A DNA stretch of 34,122 bases, from NCBI GenBank assembly GCA_023251935.1, contig JAHEXV010000024.1, positions 1 to 34,122 of the forward strand, written 5' to 3'. A program made the position numbers and the translations under genes. This stretch comes from a bacterium (lineage in GTDB: Bacteria > Actinomycetota > Thermoleophilia > Solirubrobacterales > 70-9). The stretch's first letter is position 1; the number at the start of each line of letters is the position of its first letter. Shown one piece after another: positions 26,679 to 34,122 of this stretch. Under the pieces are notes generated by a model. That model ran no database searches and was not told the DNA's origin. It was given only the letters and a program-made list of their open reading frames with translations.

Positions 26679-28259
26679 ATGGTGGGCGATCTGGTCATCG
26701 GCCGCTTCCGGGTGCTCGAGCGAGTGGGATCCGGGGGCATGGGGGTCGTCTACCGAGCGTTCGACGAGCGGCTGCAGCGCCAGGTCGCGGTCAAGGAGAT
26801 CGCCGGCGCCGATGCGCGCCGAATCCTGCGCGAGGCGCAGGCGGCCGCCCGCCTCAACCATCCGAGCATCGTCACGCTCTATGAGCTCGGCTCCGAGGAC
26901 GGGCGGGCGCTGCTGGTGAGCGAGTTCGTCGACGGGGCGACGCTCGCCGAGCTGGCGGAATCAGGCGATCTCTCCGATCGCGAGGCGGCCGCCTTCGGCG
27001 CCGACGTCTGCGACGCGCTGGGGCATGCCCACGCGCGCGGCGTGATCCACCGCGACGTGAAGCCCCAGAACGTCGTCGTGCAGGTGGACGCCGGCGCCGG
27101 CCGCCGCGCCAAGCTGATGGACTTCGGGATCGCCTCACTGACGGGCGCGACCGCGTTGACGGCCACCGGAGAGGTCGTGGGGACGCTCGCGTACATGGCG
27201 CCGGAGCAGGCCGAGGGGGAGGCCGCCGACGAGGCCGCCGACGTCTATTCGCTGGCCCTCAGCCTGTACGAGTGCTGGGCGGGCGCCAATCCGGTCGCCC
27301 GCCAGACCCCGGCCGAGACGGCTCGCCAGATCGGCTCGGTCCTGCCGGAGCTGCGCGAGTATCGCCCCGATCTCCCGGACCGGCTCGCGTCATGCATCGA
27401 TGCGTGCCTCGATCCCGAGCCGACCAGACGCCCGCCGCTGTCCGAGCTGCGCCTCGAGCTCACGCGCGGGCTGCCGGCGCTCGATCACACGGCGCCGGTG
27501 CCCACCCGAGGCGAGGACGAGCCCGCCGCCCGCTCGGCCGGGGCGCTGCGAGCGGCGCAGCTGCTCGCCCTCTGCGGCTGGGCGCTCGCGGTGACGGCGA
27601 TCTCGGCGATCGCGGGGCGCCCCGGATTGGCTCTGGTGCTGGGCGCCCTGAGCGTGCCCGCGATTCTGGTCGCGTCCCGGCTGCCGTGGGCCGCGATCCC
27701 CGCTCTCGCGCCCGCGCTTGGAGCCCTCTCGGCGGCGCCGATCTACCCGGCGATCGCCGGAGCCCGCGGCACCGCGCTGGAGCGGGCGGTGCTGGGGGCG
27801 CTCGGCTGGTGCTGGCTGCTCGTCGCGGCGGCCGCGCTAGGCGCCGGATCGCGGCTGGGCCTGATCGACGGAGCGCCGCACGGATGGAGCCGCTCGACGT
27901 CGGCGGCGACCAGCGCGGTGCTCGCGCCGCTCCTCGACCCGCAGGCCATGCTCGGCGCCGCCGTGTTCGCCGCCGCCGCCGTCCTCCTGGGGATCGTCGT
28001 ACGAGCCCGCCACCTCGCCATCGCCCTGCTCGGCGCCCTGCTGTGGGCAGCCGGGCTCGAGGCGGGATTGCGGACCGTGGCCGACGGCGGGCTGGCCGGC
28101 AGGCCGGCGCTCGTCGTCGCCGGCGCCCTGGCAGCGGTGATCGTTGAGTTTCGCCGCCGGGCGCCCGAGCCGGCGGGACGGCGGGCCCCGATCCCGGGCG
28201 TCGGCGTCCCGATCGCGGGGCATGCGGCAGGCACCGATACCGCGATCTCCGGGCGCTGA
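26679..28259 (+). CDS. Ser/Thr protein kinase with a multi-pass membrane C-terminus
   Basis: The 526-residue protein has an N-terminal Hanks-type kinase: GSGGMGVVYRA glycine loop, Lys39 in VAVKEI, HRDVKPQN (Asp126), DFGIA (Asp148) and MAPEQ. From about residue 290 to 490 it has about seven or eight hydrophobic segments, replacing the extracellular PASTA repeats usual in PknB, so it probably senses something in or at the membrane. ATG 26679 is chosen because the kinase fold starts about 8 residues later; the frame is open from 26529, but that part overlaps the promoter at 26548-26576. It precedes the fhaA-like gene after a 133-bp gap. Confidence 0.88.
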   Translation: MVGDLVIGRFRVLERVGSGGMGVVYRAFDERLQRQVAVKEIAGADARRILREAQAAARLNHPSIVTLYELGSEDGRALLVSEFVDGATLAELAESGDLSDREAAAFGADVCDALGHAHARGVIHRDVKPQNVVVQVDAGAGRRAKLMDFGIASLTGATALTATGEVVGTLAYMAPEQAEGEAADEAADVYSLALSLYECWAGANPVARQTPAETARQIGSVLPELREYRPDLPDRLASCIDACLDPEPTRRPPLSELRLELTRGLPALDHTAPVPTRGEDEPAARSAGALRAAQLLALCGWALAVTAISAIAGRPGLALVLGALSVPAILVASRLPWAAIPALAPALGALSAAPIYPAIAGARGTALERAVLGALGWCWLLVAAAALGAGSRLGLIDGAPHGWSRSTSAATSAVLAPLLDPQAMLGAAVFAAAAVLLGIVVRARHLAIALLGALLWAAGLEAGLRTVADGGLAGRPALVVAGALAAVIVEFRRRAPEPAGRRAPIPGVGVPIAGHAAGTDTAISGR

Positions 28260-28392
28260 CCCGAGACCTGCATCGCTTCACGCCCGGCGGAACTTTCGGC
28301 GGTGACCACTTAGGATTGTCACGCCGCGCAGCCGGAGGAAACCGCCCTCGCTTGCCTTTGCGCGTGCGTCAGAGACCCCGGAGGGACCCCAG

Positions 28393-29160
28393 ATCAGCGT
28401 TCTGCGAAACCTGGAGCAGCGGATAGAGAACCTCGTCGAGGGGGTGTTCAGCCGTGCCTTCGCGTCGCAGGTCCAGCCGGTCGAGATCGCCCGCAAGCTG
28501 GCCAAGGAGATGGACGCCCATCGGACGGCGTCGGTCTCCCGCGTGTACGTCCCCAACCAGTACACGGTCTGGCTCTCGGCCGAGGACCACCAGCGCCTCG
28601 AGGGCTACGAGCGCTCGCTGGAGCAGGAGCTGTCGGGCTACCTGCTCGAGCACGCGCGCCGCCACGACTACGCGCTGCTGACTCGCCCCAAGGTGGACCT
28701 CGAGACCGACCAGCGGCTGCGCCTCGGGGAGTTCGGGATCCAGACCCGGCTGGTCAAGCCGCCGGCTCGCCAGGGCGACGCCCCGTCCCAGGGGGAGCAG
28801 GGCCACACGATGGTCTACTCGGTGCCGCCGAAGCAGTCCCGCAAGGAGCGCCGGCGACCCGAGGGGCCTCTCGTCGGCACCAAGGCGATCGTCACCGTCG
28901 ATGATCGCCGCTACGTGCTGGACGGCCCGGTGGCGGTGATCGGCCGGTCGCGCGAATGCGACTGCGTGCTCTCCGATCCGAACGTCTCCCGCAAGCACGC
29001 GGAGCTGCGTCGCGGAACGACTGGGGACTGGCAGATCGTCGACCTCGGCTCCACCAACGGGATCAAGGTCAACGACCGTCGTGTCGACCGGTCCCGGCTT
29101 TCCCCCGGGGACGAGGTCGCCGTCGGGACGACCAGGTTCATCTTCGACATCGAGCAATAA
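28393..29160 (+). CDS. FhaA-like protein (DUF3662 plus FHA domain), probable ATC start
   Basis: The FHA domain (about residues 155-255 of 255) has the phosphothreonine-binding motifs VIGRSRECDC, SRKHAEL and STNGIKVN. The N-terminal DUF3662 region reads VLRNLEQRIENLVEGVFSRAF and VQPVEIARKLAKEMD, matching the start of actinobacterial FhaA. The first ordinary start in frame, GTG 28444, would remove that conserved segment. Upstream the frame has no ATG, GTG or TTG back to TGA 28303, but ATC 28393 is preceded by GGAGG with an 8-nt spacer. FhaA homologues bind phosphorylated MurJ-like partners and help control peptidoglycan synthesis. fhaB follows 6 bp after the stop. Confidence 0.85.
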   Translation: MSVLRNLEQRIENLVEGVFSRAFASQVQPVEIARKLAKEMDAHRTASVSRVYVPNQYTVWLSAEDHQRLEGYERSLEQELSGYLLEHARRHDYALLTRPKVDLETDQRLRLGEFGIQTRLVKPPARQGDAPSQGEQGHTMVYSVPPKQSRKERRRPEGPLVGTKAIVTVDDRRYVLDGPVAVIGRSRECDCVLSDPNVSRKHAELRRGTTGDWQIVDLGSTNGIKVNDRRVDRSRLSPGDEVAVGTTRFIFDIEQ

Positions 29161-29166
29161 CCGCCA

Positions 29167-29646
29167 ATGGACACCGAGCCGATCGCGGTAGCGCTCAAGT
29201 TCGGCTTCCTCGCCGTTCTCTACCTGTTTCTGTTCTGGGTCGCGCAGAGCGCCTTCCGAGAGCTTCGTCGCACGACCGCCCCGGCGCCGGAGGCGACCGG
29301 GATCCACCCGATCGGCCCGGGCGGACGCGCGGCGGCCACCGATGCGTGCCTAGTCGCCGCCACAGGGGGCGGGCTGGAGGCCGGTGAGCGGTTCGATCTC
29401 TTCGGGGGGATCTCGATCGGTCGCTCCGCCGACGCCGACGTCCGGATCGAGGATCGCTTCGCCTCGGGCATCCACGCCCGCCTCTATTCCCGCGGAGCGA
29501 GCTACTACGTTGAGGACATGAACTCGACCAACGGGACGTTCCTCAACGGGGGGCGCCTCAAGGGCGAGGCCGAGTTGAAGGACCTCGACGAGATCCGGAT
29601 CGGGGGCACCGAGTTCCGGTTCGAGCTCGACGTTCCCCGAAGCTGA
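29167..29646 (+). CDS. FhaB-like membrane-anchored FHA domain protein
   Basis: The 159-residue protein has one N-terminal membrane helix (about 9-27: ALKFGFLAVLYLFLFWVA) and a C-terminal FHA domain (about 70-155) with ISIGRSADADV, SGIHARLYS and NSTNGTFLNG. FhaB proteins read threonine phosphates made by PknA/PknB and are thought to link them to division and cell-wall enzymes. ATG 29167 lies 6 bp after the fhaA stop, and the TGA overlaps the phosphatase ATG by 1 bp, so the unit is translated as one operon. Confidence 0.9.
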   Translation: MDTEPIAVALKFGFLAVLYLFLFWVAQSAFRELRRTTAPAPEATGIHPIGPGGRAAATDACLVAATGGGLEAGERFDLFGGISIGRSADADVRIEDRFASGIHARLYSRGASYYVEDMNSTNGTFLNGGRLKGEAELKDLDEIRIGGTEFRFELDVPRS

Positions 29647-31010
29647 TGCTGAGAGTCGTCGAACAGGCGCATCGGTCCGACACGGGACGACAGCGTCACG
29701 CCAACGAGGATTCCTTCCTCGCCCGACCGCCGGTGTTCGCGGTCGCCGATGGGATGGGCGGGGCGCAGGCGGGGGAGGTGGCGTCGCGTCTCGCCGCCGA
29801 GTCGTTCGAGGCGGTCCAGCGCGGGACGGAGTCGCCGGAGGCCTACCTGAAAGCGATCGCGAAGACCGCCAACGCGCGCATCCACCGGCTCGCTCAGACG
29901 GACTCGTCCCGCTCCGGCATGGGGACCACGCTGACCGCGGCGCTGGTGGAGGACGACGAGGTGGGATTCGCCCACGTGGGCGACAGCCGCGCGTACCTGT
30001 TTCGTGACGGTGAGCTGAAGCTGCTCACCTCCGATCACTCGCTGGTCGAGGAGCTGCGACGCCAGGGGAGACTCACCGACGAGCAGGCCGAGGACCATCC
30101 CCAACGCTCGATCATCACCCGGGCGCTGGGTCCCGAGCGGGAGGTCGACGTCGACACGATGACCTACCGGGCGCGCCCTGGCGACGTGTTCCTGCTCTGC
30201 TCCGACGGGCTGACCACGATGCTTCGCGAGGAGAGGATCGCGGCGACGCTCGCCGACGCCCCGAGCCTCGACGAGGCCGTCGAGCGGTTGGTGGGCGAGG
30301 CGAACGAGGCGGGCGGGCGCGACAACATCACCGTGGTCGCCTTCCGGCTCGAGGACGCGAAGGCGCCCGCCAAGGCGCCGGAGGGCGCCACTCTGGTGGG
30401 CCCGGCGGCCGAGGAGGCGGGCCTGACCGCGGAGCGGGTGGCGGCCGCAGGCCGCCCGGGAGCCGAGCCCACGGGTGAGGGCGCGCTGGGAGGTACGGCC
30501 GCCGCCGGATCGCCGCGAGGCCGGCGGCTGCGCGCCGCGGCGAGGGTCCTGGTGGCTGTCCTGGTCACGGCCGGCCTCGCGGCGCTTGCCGTCTGGGGCG
30601 TCCGGCAGATCTACTTCCTGGGGAGCGACTCCGGCGGCCGCCTGGCGCTCTACCGGGGGCTTCCCTACGACCTGCCGCTGGACATCAGGCTCTACTCGGA
30701 GATCTACGCGGCCCCGCTGCAGGTGAGCTCGCTTCCGGCCAATCGCCGCGACAGCGCCGTCGACCACACGTTGCGCTTCCACGGCGACGCCGTCTCCCTG
30801 CTCAAGGACCTGCAGAACGCCGCCGAGCGGGCCGCGGCGAAGTCGCGGAAGGCGGGCAACGCCCGCGGGAACTCGCAGGGCAAGGGCCGCAAGGCCCAGC
30901 GGTCGGGCGGTCGGGGAGGCGGGAGCGGTAATGGGCATGGCCAGGCCGGCGGCCAAGGTGGCTCGGGCGGAGGCTCCGCGGGGTCCGGCCGCCAAGGGGC
31001 TGGGCAATGA
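29646..31010 (+). CDS. PP2C-family Ser/Thr phosphatase (PstP-like)
   Basis: The 454-residue protein reverses kinase action. The catalytic domain (about 1-240) keeps the metal-binding motifs NEDSFLARPPVFAVADGMGG, VGDSRAYLF, LLCSDGLTTML and GGRDNITVV. One transmembrane helix (about 296-318) follows an Ala/Gly linker. An extracytoplasmic part then ends in a low-complexity tail very rich in Gly, Ser and Lys/Arg (about residues 395-454). That tail is longer and more basic than in mycobacterial PstP. The TGA overlaps the rodA/ftsW ATG by 4 bp (ATGA, 31007-31010). Confidence 0.92.
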   Translation: MLRVVEQAHRSDTGRQRHANEDSFLARPPVFAVADGMGGAQAGEVASRLAAESFEAVQRGTESPEAYLKAIAKTANARIHRLAQTDSSRSGMGTTLTAALVEDDEVGFAHVGDSRAYLFRDGELKLLTSDHSLVEELRRQGRLTDEQAEDHPQRSIITRALGPEREVDVDTMTYRARPGDVFLLCSDGLTTMLREERIAATLADAPSLDEAVERLVGEANEAGGRDNITVVAFRLEDAKAPAKAPEGATLVGPAAEEAGLTAERVAAAGRPGAEPTGEGALGGTAAAGSPRGRRLRAAARVLVAVLVTAGLAALAVWGVRQIYFLGSDSGGRLALYRGLPYDLPLDIRLYSEIYAAPLQVSSLPANRRDSAVDHTLRFHGDAVSLLKDLQNAAERAAAKSRKAGNARGNSQGKGRKAQRSGGRGGGSGNGHGQAGGQGGSGGGSAGSGRQGAGQ

Positions 31011-32371
31011 GCGCGCGCAACCGCGAGCTCCTGGCGCTGATCCCGGTCGCGCTGCTGGTCACCGGCGGCTTCACGGCGGTGTTCATCGTCGAGTCGAGCA
31101 AGATCGGCGACCTGAGCCTGATCTACGGCGGCTACTTCCTCGCGGTCTGCCTCGCCGTGCATCTGTTCATCCGCGCGCGGCTGCCCTACGCGGATCCTTA
31201 CCTCTTCCCGCTCTGTGCCCTGCTCGCGGCAATCGGCCTCGTGATGCTGTTCCGGATCAACGACAGCCTCGCGCTCAAGCAGGCCTCGATCTTCGTCGCG
31301 GGAGCCGTGCTCCTCGCGTTGACGATCCTCCTCGTGCGCGATTACCACGCGCTCGAGCGGTATCGCTATCTGATCGCCACGGCAGGAATTCTCCTGCTGC
31401 TGGCGACTCGCGTGCCTGGGCTCAGGGCACCGGTAAACGGTGCGTACCTCAACATCAATCTCGGTCCGCTCTCGTTCCAGCCTGCGGAGGTTTCGAAGAT
31501 CTGCATCGTGATCTTCCTCGCCAGCTACCTGCACGAGAAGCGGGAGCTGCTGGCGGTGGCGGCGCGACGGGTCGCCGGGCTCACGATCCCCCCGCTAAAG
31601 CACTTCGGGCCGCTGCTCGTGGTCTGGGGGGCCTCGATGCTGATGCTCTTCTACATCGCCGACGTTGGGAGCTCGGTGATGTTCTTCGGTGCCTTTCTGG
31701 CGCTGCTCTACGTCGCCACCGCCCGCTTCTCCTACGTTGTCGCCGGGCTCGCCCTGTTCTTTGTCGGCGCGGTGCTGATGGAGCACTTGATCCCCCACAT
31801 CGGGGACCGGGTCGACATCTGGCTCGACCCGTGGCACAGCAAGGCGGTCGGCGCCGGGCAGATCCAGCAGTCGCTGTTCGCGCAGGCCGACGGAGGGCTG
31901 TTCGGCCAGGGCCTCGGCGAGTCGCTGCTGAAGCTTCCCGGTCCCTTCGCGCCCCACTGCGCGCAGCCGTTCCCGGACTGCGGAAGCATCCTGCCGGCGC
32001 CGCACACGGACGAGATCTACGCGGTCATCGTCAGTGACCTTGGGGTGTTCGGCGGCGCGGGCGTTGTGGCCGTCTACGCCTTGATCGCCGCGCGAGGGCT
32101 GAAGATCGCGGTGATGGCGCGCGACGGGTTCTCGAAGTTGCTGGCGGCTGGCCTGACGGCGGTCTTCGCGCTCCAGGCGGTGGTGATCATCGGCGGGGTC
32201 GTCCGGTTCATCCCGCTGACCGGCGTGACCCTCCCATTCGTCAGCTTCGGGGGCAGCTCGGTGATCGCCAACATGATCCTGCTCGGGCTCCTGCTGATGA
32301 TCTCCAACGACGCTCGGCGGCCGCGCCAGGCACCCGAGCCCGACCAAGAGCTTGAGGCGCTCCCGGCGTGA
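31007..32371 (+). CDS. SEDS peptidoglycan glycosyltransferase RodA/FtsW
   Basis: The 454-residue multi-pass membrane protein polymerises lipid II into glycan strands. About ten hydrophobic segments are visible. The signature parts are GAYLNINLGPLSFQPAEVSKI, the extracytoplasmic loop with GDRVDIWLDPWHSK, GQGLGESLLKLPGPF, HTDEIYAVIVSDLGVFGG and PLTGVTLPFVSFGGSSVIANM. It is encoded just before its partner transpeptidase, as in the actinobacterial rodA-pbpA pair. ATG 31007 overlaps the phosphatase stop, and the stop overlaps the GTG of the PBP gene (GTGA, 32368-32371). Confidence 0.94.
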   Translation: MSARNRELLALIPVALLVTGGFTAVFIVESSKIGDLSLIYGGYFLAVCLAVHLFIRARLPYADPYLFPLCALLAAIGLVMLFRINDSLALKQASIFVAGAVLLALTILLVRDYHALERYRYLIATAGILLLLATRVPGLRAPVNGAYLNINLGPLSFQPAEVSKICIVIFLASYLHEKRELLAVAARRVAGLTIPPLKHFGPLLVVWGASMLMLFYIADVGSSVMFFGAFLALLYVATARFSYVVAGLALFFVGAVLMEHLIPHIGDRVDIWLDPWHSKAVGAGQIQQSLFAQADGGLFGQGLGESLLKLPGPFAPHCAQPFPDCGSILPAPHTDEIYAVIVSDLGVFGGAGVVAVYALIAARGLKIAVMARDGFSKLLAAGLTAVFALQAVVIIGGVVRFIPLTGVTLPFVSFGGSSVIANMILLGLLLMISNDARRPRQAPEPDQELEALPA

Positions 32372-33849
32372 ACGCGCCGATCGTCCGCCTCTACGGGCTG
32401 CTGTTGCTGCTGTTCGCGGCGCTGGTCGGGTTCACGTCGTACTGGGCCGTGTTCGACTCGACGAACCTCAAGGACAACCCGGAGAACCGCCGCCCGCTGA
32501 TCGTCGAGCAGACGGTCAAGCGGGGCACGATCAAGACCGCGGACGGGGTCACCGTTGCCCAGAGCTTCCCCCAGGGCGGCGGCAAGCACCCGGTCTACGT
32601 TCGCCGTTACTCGCAGGGCTCGCTGTTCGGGAACCCGGTCGGCTACAGCTTCGTCCAGGTCGGCCAGACGGGGATCGAGCGCTCCGAGAACGCCGAGCTG
32701 GCCGGCGAGCGGAACGAGTTCACCTCGATCCTGGACCAGCTTCGCGGGGTTCCGCAGGAGGGCGACAACGTCACCCTGACGGTCGACGCGGGCGCGCAGC
32801 AGGTGGCCACCCAGGCGCTCCAGCAGGCGATCGCCTCGACCCCCGGGGCAGCGGGCTCCGGCGGGGCCGTGGTGGCACTCGATCCGTCCACGGGGGCGGT
32901 GAAGGCGATGGCCTCGGTCCCCGGATACGACCCGAACTCGGTCAAGGACTCCAACGTCTTCAAGCAATTGAACAAGAAGTCCTCGGGGGCGCCGCTGCTC
33001 AATCGTGCCACCCAGAGCGTCTATCCGCCCGGCTCGACGATGAAGGTGGTCACCGCCGCTGCGGCCCTCGACTCGGGCCAGTTCACGCCCGACAGCGTTC
33101 TCAGCGGTCGCTCGCCGCAGACGATCGGCGGCTTCCCGCTGTCAAACGCGGGCGGCGAGCAGTTCGGCGACATCGACATGAGGACCGCGCTCACCCACTC
33201 GGTCAACACCTACTTCGGCCAGGTCGGCGAGCAGCTGGGGACCGACACGATGGTCAAGTACATGAAGCGGTTCGGCTTCTACGCCGACCCCGAGCTCGAC
33301 TATCCCGACGACCAGATGGCGCCGAGCGGCCCCTACAACTCCGGCGGCCACCTGGTCACCTCCGGCTTCGACGTCGGTCGGGTGGCGATCGGCCAGGGCG
33401 GCGCCGAGGGCCAGGACCTGGCGACGCCGCTGCAGATGGCCGAGGTCGCGGCGACGGTGGCCAACGGCGGCAAGCTGATGCGCCCCACCTTCGTCGAGCA
33501 GGTGACTGACCCCGACGGGCGGGTGACCCACAAGCTGAGCCCCAAGGTCGCCTCGACCGCGATCAGCCCCGGGACCGCCGCCGAGCTGACCAGCATGATG
33601 ACCGACGTCGTCAATGAGGGAACGGCGGTCGGCTTGAGCGTCGACGGGGTGACGTTCGCCGGCAAGACGGGAACGGCGGAGATCGGCGACCCGGCGAACG
33701 GCATCAACCAACCGTGGTTCATCGCCTTCGCCCCGGCCGCGGATCCCCAGGTGGCGGTCGCGGCGACGATCGAGCGCTGCCAGGGGTGCTTCGGCGCCGA
33801 GGTCGCCGGGCCGGTGGCGACCCAGGTGATGGAGAGCCTGCTCAAGTGA
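32368..33849 (+). CDS. pbpA: Penicillin-binding protein, class B transpeptidase (PbpA-like)
   Basis: The 493-residue protein has an N-terminal membrane helix (about 9-26) and a DD-transpeptidase domain with the active-site serine in PPGSTMKVV (Ser223, Lys226), SVN (278-280) and KTGTAE (433-438). It cross-links peptidoglycan made by the adjacent SEDS enzyme. The pedestal region (about 27-140) contains VKRGTIKTADGVTVAQS. The GTG start overlaps the rodA/ftsW stop by 4 bp, and its TGA overlaps the next kinase GTG. Confidence 0.94.
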   Translation: MNAPIVRLYGLLLLLFAALVGFTSYWAVFDSTNLKDNPENRRPLIVEQTVKRGTIKTADGVTVAQSFPQGGGKHPVYVRRYSQGSLFGNPVGYSFVQVGQTGIERSENAELAGERNEFTSILDQLRGVPQEGDNVTLTVDAGAQQVATQALQQAIASTPGAAGSGGAVVALDPSTGAVKAMASVPGYDPNSVKDSNVFKQLNKKSSGAPLLNRATQSVYPPGSTMKVVTAAAALDSGQFTPDSVLSGRSPQTIGGFPLSNAGGEQFGDIDMRTALTHSVNTYFGQVGEQLGTDTMVKYMKRFGFYADPELDYPDDQMAPSGPYNSGGHLVTSGFDVGRVAIGQGGAEGQDLATPLQMAEVAATVANGGKLMRPTFVEQVTDPDGRVTHKLSPKVASTAISPGTAAELTSMMTDVVNEGTAVGLSVDGVTFAGKTGTAEIGDPANGINQPWFIAFAPAADPQVAVAATIERCQGCFGAEVAGPVATQVMESLLK

Positions 33850-34122
33850 GGCTCGAGGCAGAGACCCTGGTCGCGGGGAGGTACAAGCTGCTCGGCCGCC
33901 TGGGGTCGGGGGGGATGGCCGACGTGTGGTGCGCGGAGGACTCGATGCTGAACCGCCGGGTGGCGCTGAAGTTCCTCCACGAGCGATTCGCGCAGGACGC
34001 GAAGTTCGTGGAGCGGTTTCGCCGCGAGGCGTCCTCGGCGGCAGGCCTCCAGCACCCGAACGTGGTCGGCGTCTTCGACCGCGGGACCTTCGACGGCACC
34101 CACTACATCGCGATGGAGTACG
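33846..34122 (+). CDS. Ser/Thr protein kinase, PknA/PknB-like (5' part only)
   Basis: The first 92 codons of a kinase run off the right edge. GTG 33846 overlaps the pbpA TGA (GTGA). The glycine loop reads LGSGGMADVWCA, the ATP-anchoring Lys is in RRVALKFLHERF, and the helix C region RFRREASSAAGLQHPNVVGVFDRG follows. The position directly after pbpA matches pknA/pknB in actinobacterial clusters. The catalytic loop, membrane helix and any PASTA repeats lie outside the window. Confidence 0.9.
   Translation, partial: MRLEAETLVAGRYKLLGRLGSGGMADVWCAEDSMLNRRVALKFLHERFAQDAKFVERFRREASSAAGLQHPNVVGVFDRGTFDGTHYIAMEY

Overview
This is the replication-origin neighbourhood of a very GC-rich bacterial chromosome. 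The order rpmH/rnpA/yidD/yidC/jag/rsmG/parA/parB on the minus strand, diverging from dnaA/dnaN/recF/DUF721/gyrB/gyrA on the plus strand, is the classic bacterial origin layout. The downstream cluster of FHA proteins, PP2C phosphatase, RodA/FtsW, penicillin-binding protein and Ser/Thr kinase is the growth and division signalling locus that sits near dnaA in Actinomycetota. High GC, frequent GTG and TTG starts and many leaderless-looking starts agree with that phylum. A deep branch such as Thermoleophilia/Solirubrobacterales is my inference, from overall protein character and from the long insertion in GyrB; a 16S or marker-gene comparison would settle it.

Layout. 1-1938 (minus): a cut-off alkaline-phosphatase-superfamily enzyme and a small membrane protein. 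2020-4457 (plus): a PLP aminotransferase and a D-Ala-D-Ala ligase-like ATP-grasp enzyme, ending convergently against a DUF151 nuclease-family protein (4497-4988). 5111-5545: an SRPBCC protein. 5549-7441 (minus): an unusual fusion of an aldo/keto-reductase-like domain with a chlorite dismutase/HemQ-like domain, preceded by two perfect 72-bp repeats that copy the 3' end of the adjacent tRNA-Ile(GAT) gene. 7847-8464: pdxH. 8495-13025 (minus): the parB-to-rpmH block, with a parS-like site at the yidD start. 13163-22536 (plus): dnaA to gyrA, with degenerate DnaA-box-like motifs at the dnaA/dnaN junction. 22592-26535: an SDR, an HNH endonuclease, prephenate dehydratase and a membrane-anchored protein, plus a 280-bp gap holding a Shine-Dalgarno sequence that can pair with 16 nt of the 16S 3' end. 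26679-34122 (plus): a membrane kinase, FhaA-like, FhaB-like, PP2C phosphatase, RodA/FtsW, PBP and a second kinase that runs off the end.

How the genes work together. The central block replicates and segregates the chromosome, builds ribosomes and tRNA-processing machinery (rpmH, rnpA, rsmG) and inserts membrane proteins (yidC, yidD). The right-hand block couples Ser/Thr phosphorylation (two kinases, one phosphatase, two FHA phospho-readers) to peptidoglycan polymerisation and cross-linking (RodA/FtsW and PBP). Several reading frames overlap by 4 bp (ATGA, GTGA or TTGA), which shows tight translational coupling.

Most of the window is conserved housekeeping sequence. The unusual items are the AKR-HemQ fusion lacking the AKR lysine, the tRNA-derived tandem repeats, the hyper-Shine-Dalgarno element with a tiny ORF, a probable ATC start codon in the FhaA homologue, and a recurring TANNNT plus 8-9 nt plus start-codon architecture that indicates widespread leaderless transcription.
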